A stretch of DNA of 11,091 bases from Pseudomonadota bacterium (GTDB lineage: Bacteria; Pseudomonadota; Alphaproteobacteria; Caulobacterales; Caulobacteraceae): the NCBI GenBank assembly GCA_023433655.1, contig JAEYUE010000141.1, positions 1-11,091 of the forward strand, read 5' to 3'. Under the pieces are notes generated by a model, which had not been told where the DNA came from, did no database searches, and worked only from the letters and a program-made list of their open reading frames with translations. Below, piece by piece: positions 1 through 5,489 of the stretch. Positions within the stretch are counted from its first letter, which is position 1, and every line of letters starts with the position of its first letter. The translations under genes and the position numbers were made by a program.

Positions 1-1065
1 CAGCTTGCGCACCAGGTCGGCGGCGCGGATGGCGGTCTGACGGATCTCGTTCAGGCCCTCGTAGGAGGGGTCGCCGACGGGATGGCGCTCCAGCAGGCCG
101 GACAGCTGCAGCTGGATGGCGGTCAGCAGGTTGTTGAAGTCGTGGGCCACGCCGCCGGCCAGCTGGCCCACCGCCTGCATCTTCTGGGCCTGCGACAGCT
201 GCAGCTCCATCGACTTCTGGGCCGAGACGTCGAACAGCCAGATGCGCCGCTTGTCGCCTTCGGGGGCGACGTAGAGGTGCAGCATCTTGTCCGGGTACGC
301 CCGGGCCACCAGCTCGATCGGCCCCGAAGAACCGACGGCGAGGCGCGCGCGCGCCTCGGCCACGCAGCCCGGCTCGAACAGGTGGCCGAAGGCGGCGTCG
401 CGGGCGGCGGCCGGGCCCGTCAGCACGGCCAGGGCGGCGTTGGCCTCCTCGACCTTGCCGCCGAACAGGTCCTCGGCGGCGATGACCGCGGAGCCGAACG
501 GCGCCCCTGCGGCCATGGCCCGGCTCTCGGCGGCGTTGGAGACGGGGGCGGCGACGGTCCCGGTCACGACCGGCAGGGCGGCCTCGGGCGCCGCGCGGAC
601 GAGGAAGCGCCCCTCCCCGGCCCGGCCGATCAGCACCTCCTGCTCGCGGTCGCCGATGACGACGATGGCGCGCCCCTGCTCGCCGGCCCGCGCCTGGGCG
701 AAGGCCATGTAAAGGGCCGAGGCCGAGCGGCCCTTGGGCAGGCTGGTGACGGCCCCGTTGCTCTCGGCCCAGGCGGCGTTGAAGGCCAGCACCTGACCCG
801 AGGCCCAGACCAGGGCGGCGGGCTCGGCCATGGCGTCCAGAAGGTCCACGGTGACGTCGCCGGCCGGCTTGCGCGTCTCGCTGCGGGCGAAGCCGAACAG
901 GCCGATCAGGGCCACGGCCCCCACGGTGAAGATCAGCACCAGTCCGGGCGCGCTCGTCGGATCGGCGCGGAAGGCCGGATAGGCCAGGGCCGCGACCGCG
1001 ACGACGAAACCGACCGCCATGACGATCAGCAGCGGGTCGAAGGCCTTGCGGGAGGGTGCGGTCAT
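1..1065 (-). CDS. cckA: Hybrid sensor histidine kinase CckA, N-terminal 355 residues (cut by the left window edge)
   Basis: CckA is the membrane kinase/phosphatase that feeds phosphate through ChpT to the master regulators CtrA and CpdR in alphaproteobacteria (family knowledge). Seen here on the minus strand: two hydrophobic segments at about residues 11-31 and 40-60, a PAS-like region from about 72 to 280 (two poorly conserved PAS units are expected in this family), then the dimerisation/phospho-acceptor helix with GGVAHDFNNLLTAIQLQ. His308 is the phospho-acceptor. The stretch RHPVGDPSYEGLNEIRQT that follows is very characteristic of CckA. The HATPase and C-terminal receiver domains, expected in a protein of about 690 residues, lie outside the window. 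The ATG at 1065 is preceded by GAGG at a good distance, and the protein starts just before the first membrane segment, as expected. I am confident in the identity; the ligand sensed by the PAS region cannot be read from this sequence. Confidence 0.93.
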   Translation of the reverse strand, partial: MTAPSRKAFDPLLIVMAVGFVVAVAALAYPAFRADPTSAPGLVLIFTVGAVALIGLFGFARSETRKPAGDVTVDLLDAMAEPAALVWASGQVLAFNAAWAESNGAVTSLPKGRSASALYMAFAQARAGEQGRAIVVIGDREQEVLIGRAGEGRFLVRAAPEAALPVVTGTVAAPVSNAAESRAMAAGAPFGSAVIAAEDLFGGKVEEANAALAVLTGPAAARDAAFGHLFEPGCVAEARARLAVGSSGPIELVARAYPDKMLHLYVAPEGDKRRIWLFDVSAQKSMELQLSQAQKMQAVGQLAGGVAHDFNNLLTAIQLQLSGLLERHPVGDPSYEGLNEIRQTAIRAADLVRKL

Positions 1066-1096
1066 GTCGCCTCGGCCCGAATCAGACGGGAGCAGG

Positions 1097-1109
1097 GAAC
1101 ATGATGTTC
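1097..1109. promoter_or_regulatory. Perfect palindrome upstream of cckA (candidate operator)
   Basis: The sequence is GAACAT, one central G, then ATGTTC: perfect 6-base arms, centred about 38 bases upstream of the cckA start codon. The position suits a transcription-factor site in the cckA promoter or leader. It resembles neither the alphaproteobacterial LexA box (GTTC-N7-GTTC, a direct repeat) nor a CtrA box (TTAA-N7-TTAA). I do not know the binding protein. The repeat is seen directly; its function is inference. Confidence 0.35.
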
Positions 1110-1151
1110 TCTCCGGAGGCCGGGCGCGAATCCGCGGGGGCGGAGCCAACG

Positions 1152-1183
1152 AAAACGGGCCCGCGGAAGGTCCGCGGGCCCGT
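1152..1183 (-). terminator. Intrinsic terminator of the amino acid dehydrogenase gene
   Basis: A perfect 13-base-pair GC-rich stem (arms 1155-1167 and 1171-1183, sequence ACGGGCCCGCGGA and its complement) closes on a 3-base loop. Read on the minus strand, the stem begins about 25 bases after the dehydrogenase stop codon and runs into TTTTCGTT, the layout of a rho-independent terminator. It separates the dehydrogenase transcript from cckA, which therefore needs its own promoter in 1066-1150. The opposite direction also ends in a short T run (GTTTCG), but no plus-strand gene arrives here. Confidence 0.85.
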
Positions 1184-1207
1184 CGTTTCGATCAGTCAGG
1201 CCCTGCC

Positions 1208-2308
1208 TCAGGCAGCCGCCTTCAGGCGCTCCTCGCGGGCGTCGCGGGCGGCGTTGATGCGCGCCTCGGCGATGGCGTCGGCGATCTCGTGCGTCGGACG
1301 CTTCTCGGCGGCCGAGCGATCGAGGATCTCCTCCAGCGTCTCCATCAGGCGCGACAGCTTGCCCTCGACCCACTGCGGGTCATAGGCGCCGCCGGTCTGA
1401 CGAGCGTTCATCTCCGAGGCGACGTTGATGATGCCGCCGCCGTTGACGACGTAGTCGGGGGCGTAGAGCACGCCGCGCTCGAACAGGGTCTGGCCGATGT
1501 CGGGCGTGGCCAGCTGGTTGTTGGCGGCGCCGCAGACGGCCTTGACCTTGAGCCGGCCCAGGGTCTCGGGGTTCAGCGTCGCGCCAAGGGCGCACGGGGC
1601 GTAGATGTCGGCCTCGACGTCATAGATCTCGTCCGGCGCAACGATCTTCGCGTCAGTGCGGGCGGCGACCTCTTCCAGCAGGGCGGTGTTAACGTCGGTC
1701 ATGACCAGCTTCGCGCCGGCCTTGTGCAGCTTGTCGGCCAGGTAGCCGCCGACGTGGCCGATGCCCTGCACAGAGACGGTCAGACCGGTCAGGTCGTCCT
1801 GGTTCCATAGCTTGCGGGCGACCATCAGGTTGGAGCGGAACACGCCCTCGGCGGTGACCGGCGACGGGTCGCCCGAGGCCTCGGGGCCTTCCTTCACGCC
1901 CAGCACATAGGGGGTGACCTTGCGGGCCTCGGCGATGTCCTCGACCGAGACGCCGACATCCTCGGCCGCATAGTAGACGCCGCCCAGCTGGTCGACGTAG
2001 CGGGCGAAGGCGCGGAACAGTTCGGGGGTCTTCTGGGTCCGGCTGTCGCCGATGATCACCGACTTGCCGCCGCCCATCTCAAGGTCGGCGACCGCGTTCT
2101 TGTAGCTCATGCCCCGCGACAGGCGCAGCACGTCCTCGAGCGCCTCGGCGCTGGTGGCGTAGTTCCACATGCGGGTGCCGCCGACGGCGGGGCCGCGCGC
2201 GGTCGAGTGAACGGCGATAATCGCACGCAGGCCAGTCTTTTCATCAAAGACGGCGTGGACGCCTTCGTGGTTCGCGAAGGACGGGGAATCGAACAGCGTC
2301 TTACCCAT
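1208..2308 (-). CDS. Leucine dehydrogenase-family amino acid dehydrogenase (Glu/Leu/Phe/Val dehydrogenase), 366 aa
   Basis: Predicted NAD-dependent oxidative deamination of a branched-chain or related L-amino acid to its 2-oxo acid, in the cytoplasm. The N-terminal dimerisation/catalytic domain has K70 (GMSYKNAVADL) and K82 (MGGGKSVII), matching the substrate and catalytic lysines of leucine dehydrogenases, and D117 in AAEDVG as the active-site aspartate. The Rossmann domain follows, with GIGHVG at 182-187 and D205 (MTDVN) at the end of the second strand, which favours NAD over NADP. YAPCALGATLN (236-246), GAANNQL (260-266) and PDYVVNGGGIINVA (284-297) are typical of the LeuDH branch. The length fits the family (about 360). 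The ATG at 2308 was chosen because a GGGAGA ribosome-binding site precedes it and homology begins there. The open frame continues far upstream, but only as a shadow of the hydrolase gene. Exact substrate (Leu, Val, Ile or Phe) is not decided by the sequence. Confidence 0.92.
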   Translation of the reverse strand: MGKTLFDSPSFANHEGVHAVFDEKTGLRAIIAVHSTARGPAVGGTRMWNYATSAEALEDVLRLSRGMSYKNAVADLEMGGGKSVIIGDSRTQKTPELFRAFARYVDQLGGVYYAAEDVGVSVEDIAEARKVTPYVLGVKEGPEASGDPSPVTAEGVFRSNLMVARKLWNQDDLTGLTVSVQGIGHVGGYLADKLHKAGAKLVMTDVNTALLEEVAARTDAKIVAPDEIYDVEADIYAPCALGATLNPETLGRLKVKAVCGAANNQLATPDIGQTLFERGVLYAPDYVVNGGGIINVASEMNARQTGGAYDPQWVEGKLSRLMETLEEILDRSAAEKRPTHEIADAIAEARINAARDAREERLKAAA

Positions 2309-2340
2309 GACAGGCGTCTCCCGGGGTATTTTTTGTTGGC

Positions 2341-2354
2341 GCGCGTTTACGCGC
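2341..2354. promoter_or_regulatory. Palindrome upstream of the dehydrogenase gene (candidate operator)
   Basis: The arms GCGCGT and ACGCGC are perfectly complementary around a central TT. The repeat sits 33-46 bases upstream of the dehydrogenase start, in the 83-base gap after the hydrolase gene, and overlaps the weak -10 candidate proposed for this gene. On the transcribed strand it is followed by an A run rather than a T run, so it is not a terminator for the hydrolase. No regulator is identified. Confidence 0.3.
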
Positions 2355-2372
2355 TGGCGGGATGGACCGCAA
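2344..2372 (-). promoter_or_regulatory. Weak candidate promoter for the dehydrogenase
   Basis: On the minus strand TTGCGG (2372-2367) and TAAACG (2349-2344) are separated by 17 bases. This would start transcription near 2337 and give a leader of roughly 30 bases. The -10 matches the sigma-70 consensus at only three positions, so this is a tentative assignment based mainly on spacing and position. Confidence 0.25.
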
Positions 2373-2391
2373 GCATGGCGGTTTGGGGGCG

Positions 2392-3381
2392 CTAACGCAG
2401 CGCGACAGGGCCGGCCCCCGACGGCAGCGGCGCGGAGGCGTCCCGCAGCCAGGCCTCGACGTCGCGGAACACCGCCTCCGCCTGCAGATCGCGGTTCAGG
2501 AGGTGCCAGCCGTCGGGGTAGAAGGCGGTGCGCAGGCCGGGACGGTCCCCGGCGCGGTCGAGGGCCTGCCGCATGGGGCGGGCGCGGATGACGTTGTCGT
2601 GGGCCCCGTAGAGGAGGAGGGTGGGAGTCTGTATCCCGCCGAGCCCGCGCGAGGCGGTCTCCATCAGGTCGACCAGGCCGTGGAGGGTGTCGAAGCGGGT
2701 GGTGATCAGGCTGTTCGGGTCGCGGTAGTTGCGGAACAGTTCCAGCCGGTTGTCCGAGGCCGGCAGGGCCCGAACGGCCCATTCCGGCGCCTCGACGGCG
2801 CGATCGCCCATGGCGCGGGCGGCGATCCACAGACCGGCGCTGTTCAGCGGCCCTTGGGCCGACCAGCCCCAGACGGCGGGGGCCAGCAGGATGACGCGGT
2901 CGGCGTCGGGCGGGCGGTCCGAGGCGAAGGCGGCTATGGCCACGGCCCCGCCCATGCTCTCGCCCGCCACCGCGACGATCGCGCCCGGATGGCGAGCGCG
3001 CGCCAGAGCCACGGTCGTACGCAGGTCCTCGACCATCCGCGTCTCGCCGGCCCAGACCCCGCGGCCGGGGGACTCGCCGAAGCCGCGCTGGTCGATGGCC
3101 CAGGTCTCGATGCCCTGCTCCGCCCACCACGGGCCGGCGAGGCGGAAGGACGCCCTAGAGTCGTTCATGCCGTGCAGGGCGACGATGACGGCCCAGGGCT
3201 CGCCCTCGGGGGTCCAGCGCGCAAGGCGGAGACGGCCGCCGTCGTCCATGACCGCATGGCCCGGCTCCAGCGCCGGTCCGGAGAACCCCGGCGGCGGAGT
3301 CAGCGGCGGCTGTATGGCGGGCGTGGCGCAGGCGGCGAGCAGGAAGCTCAGCGACAGGACGGCGAGCGCGCGAAACGTCAT
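2392..3381 (-). CDS. Lipoprotein alpha/beta hydrolase (lysophospholipase/monoacylglycerol lipase-like), 329 aa
   Basis: A serine hydrolase of the Hydrolase_4/lysophospholipase type, predicted to act on ester-containing lipids or small esters at the cell envelope. The N-terminus is a lipoprotein signal (charged MTFR, hydrophobic stretch, lipobox LAAC with Cys18) followed by a proline-rich linker. The core shows HG at 70-71 (oxyanion hole), WAIDQRGFGES at 94-104, the nucleophile elbow GESMGG with Ser142, Asp262 in LLYGAHD and His293 in DGWHLLNRD, so the catalytic triad is complete. The residues after Cys18 (Ala-Thr) contain no aspartate, which by the E. coli Lol rule suggests outer-membrane delivery. 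The ATG at 3381 overlaps the UDG-like stop codon as ATGA and was chosen because it gives a proper signal peptide; the frame extends 31 codons upstream inside the neighbouring gene but without signal-peptide character. Natural substrate unknown. It is the last gene of a three-gene operon. Confidence 0.88.
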   Translation of the reverse strand: MTFRALAVLSLSFLLAACATPAIQPPLTPPPGFSGPALEPGHAVMDDGGRLRLARWTPEGEPWAVIVALHGMNDSRASFRLAGPWWAEQGIETWAIDQRGFGESPGRGVWAGETRMVEDLRTTVALARARHPGAIVAVAGESMGGAVAIAAFASDRPPDADRVILLAPAVWGWSAQGPLNSAGLWIAARAMGDRAVEAPEWAVRALPASDNRLELFRNYRDPNSLITTRFDTLHGLVDLMETASRGLGGIQTPTLLLYGAHDNVIRARPMRQALDRAGDRPGLRTAFYPDGWHLLNRDLQAEAVFRDVEAWLRDASAPLPSGAGPVALR

Positions 3382-3974
3382 GACCCGAGAATGCCCCGGA
3401 CCCGCTCGCGAAGGTAGGGGATCACCTCGGCCTCGAACCACGGATTGCGCTTCAGCCACGCCGTGTTGCGCCACGAGGGGTGCGGCAGCGGCAGGACGGC
3501 GGGCGCGTAGTCGCGCCAGGCGGCGACGGTCGCGGTCATGTCCCGCTTCGTTTGCGGCCCCAGGGCCCAGGCTTGGGCGTAGCCGCCGACCAGCAGCGTC
3601 AGCTCAACCCCGGGCAGCGCGGCCAGGAGCCGCGGCCGCCACAGCTCGGCGCATCGGGGCGGCGGCGGATAGTCTCCGCCCCTGGGCGCCGTGCCCGGAT
3701 AACAGAAGGCCTGGGCCGCCACGCCCAGCCGGCGATCGGCGTAGAAGGTCTCGTAATCCACGCCCATCCAGTCGCGCAGACGATCGCCGGAGGGGTCGGT
3801 GAACGGCCGGCCGCTCTCATGCACGCGCCGGCCCGGCGCCTGGCCGCAGATCAGCAGGCGGGTCTCGGGGAAGACGTGCACCACCGGCCGCGGCGTGTGA
3901 GGCAGCTGCCCGAGACAGGCCCGGCAGGCGCGGATGTCGGCGAGGACGGCGTCGAGCTCAGTCGAGGTCGTCAT
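3378..3974 (-). CDS. Uracil-DNA glycosylase family protein (UDG-like, four-cysteine type), 198 aa
   Basis: A member of the UDG fold superfamily, relatives of which remove uracil from DNA to start base excision repair. Seen: CRAC (Cys17, Cys20) near the N-terminus and Cys91 and Cys108 around a C-x16-C segment. This four-cysteine arrangement corresponds to the iron-sulphur ligands of family 4/5 UDGs. Motif 1 is CGQAPGRRVHESGRPFTDPSGDRL (43-66, glycine/proline loop at GQAPG); the C-terminal DNA-loop motif is LPHPSWRNT (163-171), keeping the HPS core. The conserved WLKRNPWFEAEVIP block (173-186) marks a proteobacterial subfamily usually annotated only as UDG family. Its first 17 bases overlap the end of the DUF3253 gene, and its stop overlaps the hydrolase ATG. 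GGAA lies at good spacing before the ATG at 3974. Enzyme activity on uracil is plausible but not proven by motifs alone. Confidence 0.87.
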   Translation of the reverse strand: MTTSTELDAVLADIRACRACLGQLPHTPRPVVHVFPETRLLICGQAPGRRVHESGRPFTDPSGDRLRDWMGVDYETFYADRRLGVAAQAFCYPGTAPRGGDYPPPPRCAELWRPRLLAALPGVELTLLVGGYAQAWALGPQTKRDMTATVAAWRDYAPAVLPLPHPSWRNTAWLKRNPWFEAEVIPYLRERVRGILGS

Positions 3975-4266
3975 CGCTTTCCGGCGCCGGCGGGCGGGCC
4001 GCCAGGGCCGCCGCCGTCTCGGCCTCGGTCGGCAGGCGCAGGCGGATCACGCCCTTGAAGGCGTTCGGGTCGACCGGCTTGCCCTTCTTGGTGATGGTCA
4101 GCCGGCCCTGCCGCATCAGGCCGAGGGCGCAGGCGCGGACCTTGGGCAGCATGCGTTGCCACTGCTCCGGCTGCATTTCCTTGGCCACCTCGGCGGGCTC
4201 GATGCTCTTGCCGGGGCCGAGTTTCGCCAGTTTTTCGAGGATGGCGGTTTCGATGGGGTCGCTCAT
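3958..4266 (-). CDS. DUF3253 domain protein, 102 aa
   Basis: A small cytoplasmic protein matching the DUF3253 family, whose function is unknown. Recognisable features are an N-terminal helix (DPIETAILEKLAKL), the conserved GPGKSIEPAEVAKEM block (17-31), the helix around QWQRMLPKVRACALGLMRQG (35-54) and the strand-turn-strand LTITKKGKPVDP (56-67). The helix-helix-hairpin order looks like a small winged-helix fold, which is my inference. The C-terminus is an acidic tail (ESDDDLD). I chose ATG 4266 over an in-frame ATG at 4284, because the family begins at MSDP-like sequence and 4284 has no ribosome-binding site. The ribosome-binding site before 4266 is also weak (AGG, very close). It is the first gene of the operon with the UDG-like gene, overlapping it by 17 bases, and a possible nucleic-acid-related role is suggested only by that neighbourhood. 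Confidence 0.82.
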   Translation of the reverse strand: MSDPIETAILEKLAKLGPGKSIEPAEVAKEMQPEQWQRMLPKVRACALGLMRQGRLTITKKGKPVDPNAFKGVIRLRLPTEAETAAALAARPPAPESDDDLD

Positions 4267-4316
4267 CGCGCCTGTATGGTGCATTGCGGGATCAGAAAGA
4301 AGGCGGAGTTTTCGAC

Positions 4317-4751
4317 ATGGTCGCGAAGGTCACGGTCACGGAAGGCGAGTTCGCCGGCTGGCAGATGTACGACCTGCACGGCACCTTCGACCAGGTCGTC
4401 GGGCCGTTCTACTTCAAGCCCGACCCGGACGGCCGCATGCGATGCGCCTTCCGCGCCGAGCCCAAACACATGAACGCCGGCGACCGGATGCACGGCGGCT
4501 GCCTGATGACCTTCGCCGACATCGCCCTGTTCCAGACCGCCTACCAGGAGATGGAGGGCGCCTCGGGCGTGACCGTGTCGCTGGATTCGACCTTCATCGA
4601 CGGGGCCTATGTCGGCGAACTGGTCGAGGCCACCGGCGAGGTGGTGCGGGCCGGCAAGAGCCTGATCTTCGTGCGCGGCCAGATCAACGTCGGCGAGCGC
4701 ATCCTGATGACCTTCTCGGGCGTGATCCGGAAATTCACGCCGCGCGCCTGA
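4317..4751 (+). CDS. PaaI-family hotdog thioesterase, 144 aa
   Basis: A predicted acyl-CoA thioesterase of the hotdog fold, hydrolysing a cytoplasmic acyl-CoA; the substrate is not identifiable. The sequence shows the family order: GPFYFKPDPDGRMRCAFRA (strands, 29-47), then HMNAGDRMHGGCLMTFADIALFQTA (51-75). There, HGG (59-61) starts the central helix and Asp68 sits where PaaI-type enzymes carry the catalytic acid. VSLDSTFIDGAYVGELVEATGEVVRAGKSLIFVRGQI (87-123) supplies the remaining beta strands. Length is normal for a single hotdog domain, which works as a dimer or tetramer. ATG 4317 has GGAG eight bases upstream; an in-frame TTG at 4284 lacks one and was not used. The gene is divergent from the DUF3253 gene (50-base gap) and convergent with the TetR gene (3-base gap). 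Confidence 0.88.
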   Translation: MVAKVTVTEGEFAGWQMYDLHGTFDQVVGPFYFKPDPDGRMRCAFRAEPKHMNAGDRMHGGCLMTFADIALFQTAYQEMEGASGVTVSLDSTFIDGAYVGELVEATGEVVRAGKSLIFVRGQINVGERILMTFSGVIRKFTPRA

Positions 4752-4754
4752 TCC

Positions 4755-5357
4755 TCAGCCGTCGATCATATCCTGCAGGATGGCGGCCATGCGCGCCTCC
4801 ATCTCCTTGCACTGCTCGGGGCTGAGGCCGAAGCCGCCGGTGATCTCGCGGCTGACCGCCATGCCCATGACGAAGGCGGCGGCGAGGCGGGCGCGGACGG
4901 CGCCGTCAGGGCCGCCGACCCACTCGGCGAAGGGATTGAAGAAGCGCTCGTTGCCGGTGCGCTGGACCAGCTCCATGGCCTTGGTCGAGCCGACCGAGCG
5001 GAGCAGGATCAGCAGGCCCTTGAGCTTGCTCTCGCTCTTGCCTTCGAAAATGGCCTCATGGGCGACGCGCTTGCCGAAGGTGGACCGGTCGCCCTGCATC
5101 AGGGCGGCGCCGTTCTCGCAGCTGTCGAGAACGGTGGTGAACAGGTCTTCCTTCGAGCCGAAATAGCGGGACACCAGGGCGGCGTCGACGCCGACGTCGC
5201 CGGCGATGTCGCGCATGCCGACGTCGTCATAACTCTCCCGCGCGAATCGCTCGCGCGCGGCGCTGAGAATGGCGGCGCGTGTGGCCTCGGCGTTTCTCGG
5301 CCGGGGCGCGACATGGCAAAACAATGAGTTGGCTCCCTGAATAGCCCCATCGCCCAT
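4755..5357 (-). CDS. TetR/AcrR-family transcriptional repressor, probable regulator of the adjacent RND pump
   Basis: A one-component dimeric repressor: an N-terminal helix-turn-helix binds DNA, and ligand binding by the C-terminal helical domain releases it. Seen: TRAAILSAARERFARESYDDVGMRDIAGDVGVDAALVSRYFGSKEDLF (residues 26-73), a textbook TetR DNA-binding domain with recognition helix near AALVSRYFG. The C-terminal half is all-helical and weakly conserved (LLILLRSVGSTKAMELVQRTG and following), resembling TetR_C domains of efflux regulators. The gene is divergent from the efflux operon, with paired inverted repeats between. Start uncertain: ATG 5357 gives 200 residues but has no ribosome-binding site. 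An in-frame TTG at 5324 has GGGAG eight bases upstream, gives 189 residues and a more usual N-terminal tail. I give the longer form. Repression of the pump and of itself is inference from position. Confidence 0.9.
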   Translation of the reverse strand: MGDGAIQGANSLFCHVAPRPRNAEATRAAILSAARERFARESYDDVGMRDIAGDVGVDAALVSRYFGSKEDLFTTVLDSCENGAALMQGDRSTFGKRVAHEAIFEGKSESKLKGLLILLRSVGSTKAMELVQRTGNERFFNPFAEWVGGPDGAVRARLAAAFVMGMAVSREITGGFGLSPEQCKEMEARMAAILQDMIDG

Positions 5358-5365
5358 ATGGCTTT

Positions 5366-5381
5366 GTCATCACGTGTTGAC
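5366..5381. promoter_or_regulatory. Predicted TetR operator O1
   Basis: An inverted repeat centred at 5373.5 has outer arms TTGTCA (5364-5369) and TGACAA (5378-5383) and a palindromic CACGTG core (5371-5376) on the same centre. Nine of the ten base pairs in the 20-base site are complementary. It lies between the TetR and adaptor genes and covers the likely -35 hexamer TTGACA (5377-5382) of the efflux promoter. Size and symmetry suit a TetR dimer. Regulator assignment is inferred from adjacency. Confidence 0.6.
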
Positions 5382-5405
5382 AAGCGCAATCCCGATCACC
5401 ATTAA
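5377..5405 (+). promoter_or_regulatory. Candidate promoter of the efflux operon
   Basis: A perfect -35 hexamer TTGACA (5377-5382) is followed after 17 bases by CATTAA (5400-5405), or after 18 bases by ATTAAG, a weak -10. Transcription would begin near 5412 and give a leader of about 78 bases before the adaptor ATG. The -35 sits inside operator O1 and the start point inside O2, so a bound repressor would block polymerase twice. The -10 match is poor, so the exact start is uncertain. Confidence 0.4.
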
Positions 5406-5421
5406 GTCACCGGGCGTTGAC
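5406..5421. promoter_or_regulatory. Predicted TetR operator O2
   Basis: GTCA and TGAC arms are separated by 8 bases, extended by one further pair (A5405 with T5422). Aligned without gaps to the same 16 bases of O1, 12 positions are identical (GTCAyCrsGyGTTGAC). It starts exactly 40 bases after O1, close to four helical turns, and overlaps the predicted transcription start. Shared architecture and spacing support a second site for the same regulator, though its inner symmetry is poorer than that of O1. Confidence 0.5.
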
Positions 5422-5489
5422 TAGCGGCCTCCTCCCCGATCGCCGCCGTCGACAATGACAGGGATTTCTCCCTCACGGAGACTGCTTTC

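Noticed and set aside
82..1104. A 340-codon plus-strand frame opposite cckA
   Set aside because: It is a low-complexity shadow (Gly, Gln, His, Arg-rich); the minus strand gives continuous CckA sequence.
1097..1109. A LexA (SOS) box upstream of cckA
   Set aside because: GAAC and GTTC are present but as an inverted repeat with 5 bases between. The alphaproteobacterial box is a direct repeat with 7 bases between, and the Gram-positive box has 4.
1066..1207. A CtrA binding site (TTAA-N7-TTAA) upstream of cckA
   Set aside because: No TTAA occurs in this gap. The few TTAA sequences elsewhere in the window are single half-sites, mostly inside genes.
2309..3130. A 274-codon upstream extension of the dehydrogenase frame, suggesting a fusion protein
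   Set aside because: The extension is Arg/Pro/Gly-rich and lies in another frame of the hydrolase gene. The dehydrogenase has its own ribosome-binding site and a family-typical N-terminus at 2308.
2362..3417. Plus-strand frames opposite the hydrolase (351 codons, and an overlapping 357-codon frame from 2729)
   Set aside because: They show no domain and no plausible ribosome-binding site, and the minus strand holds a complete hydrolase with an intact catalytic triad.
4770..4779. TCCTGCAGGA palindrome near the end of the TetR gene
   Set aside because: It is inside the coding region, has no T run after it and is short enough to be chance or codon-driven (the QD/LQ region).
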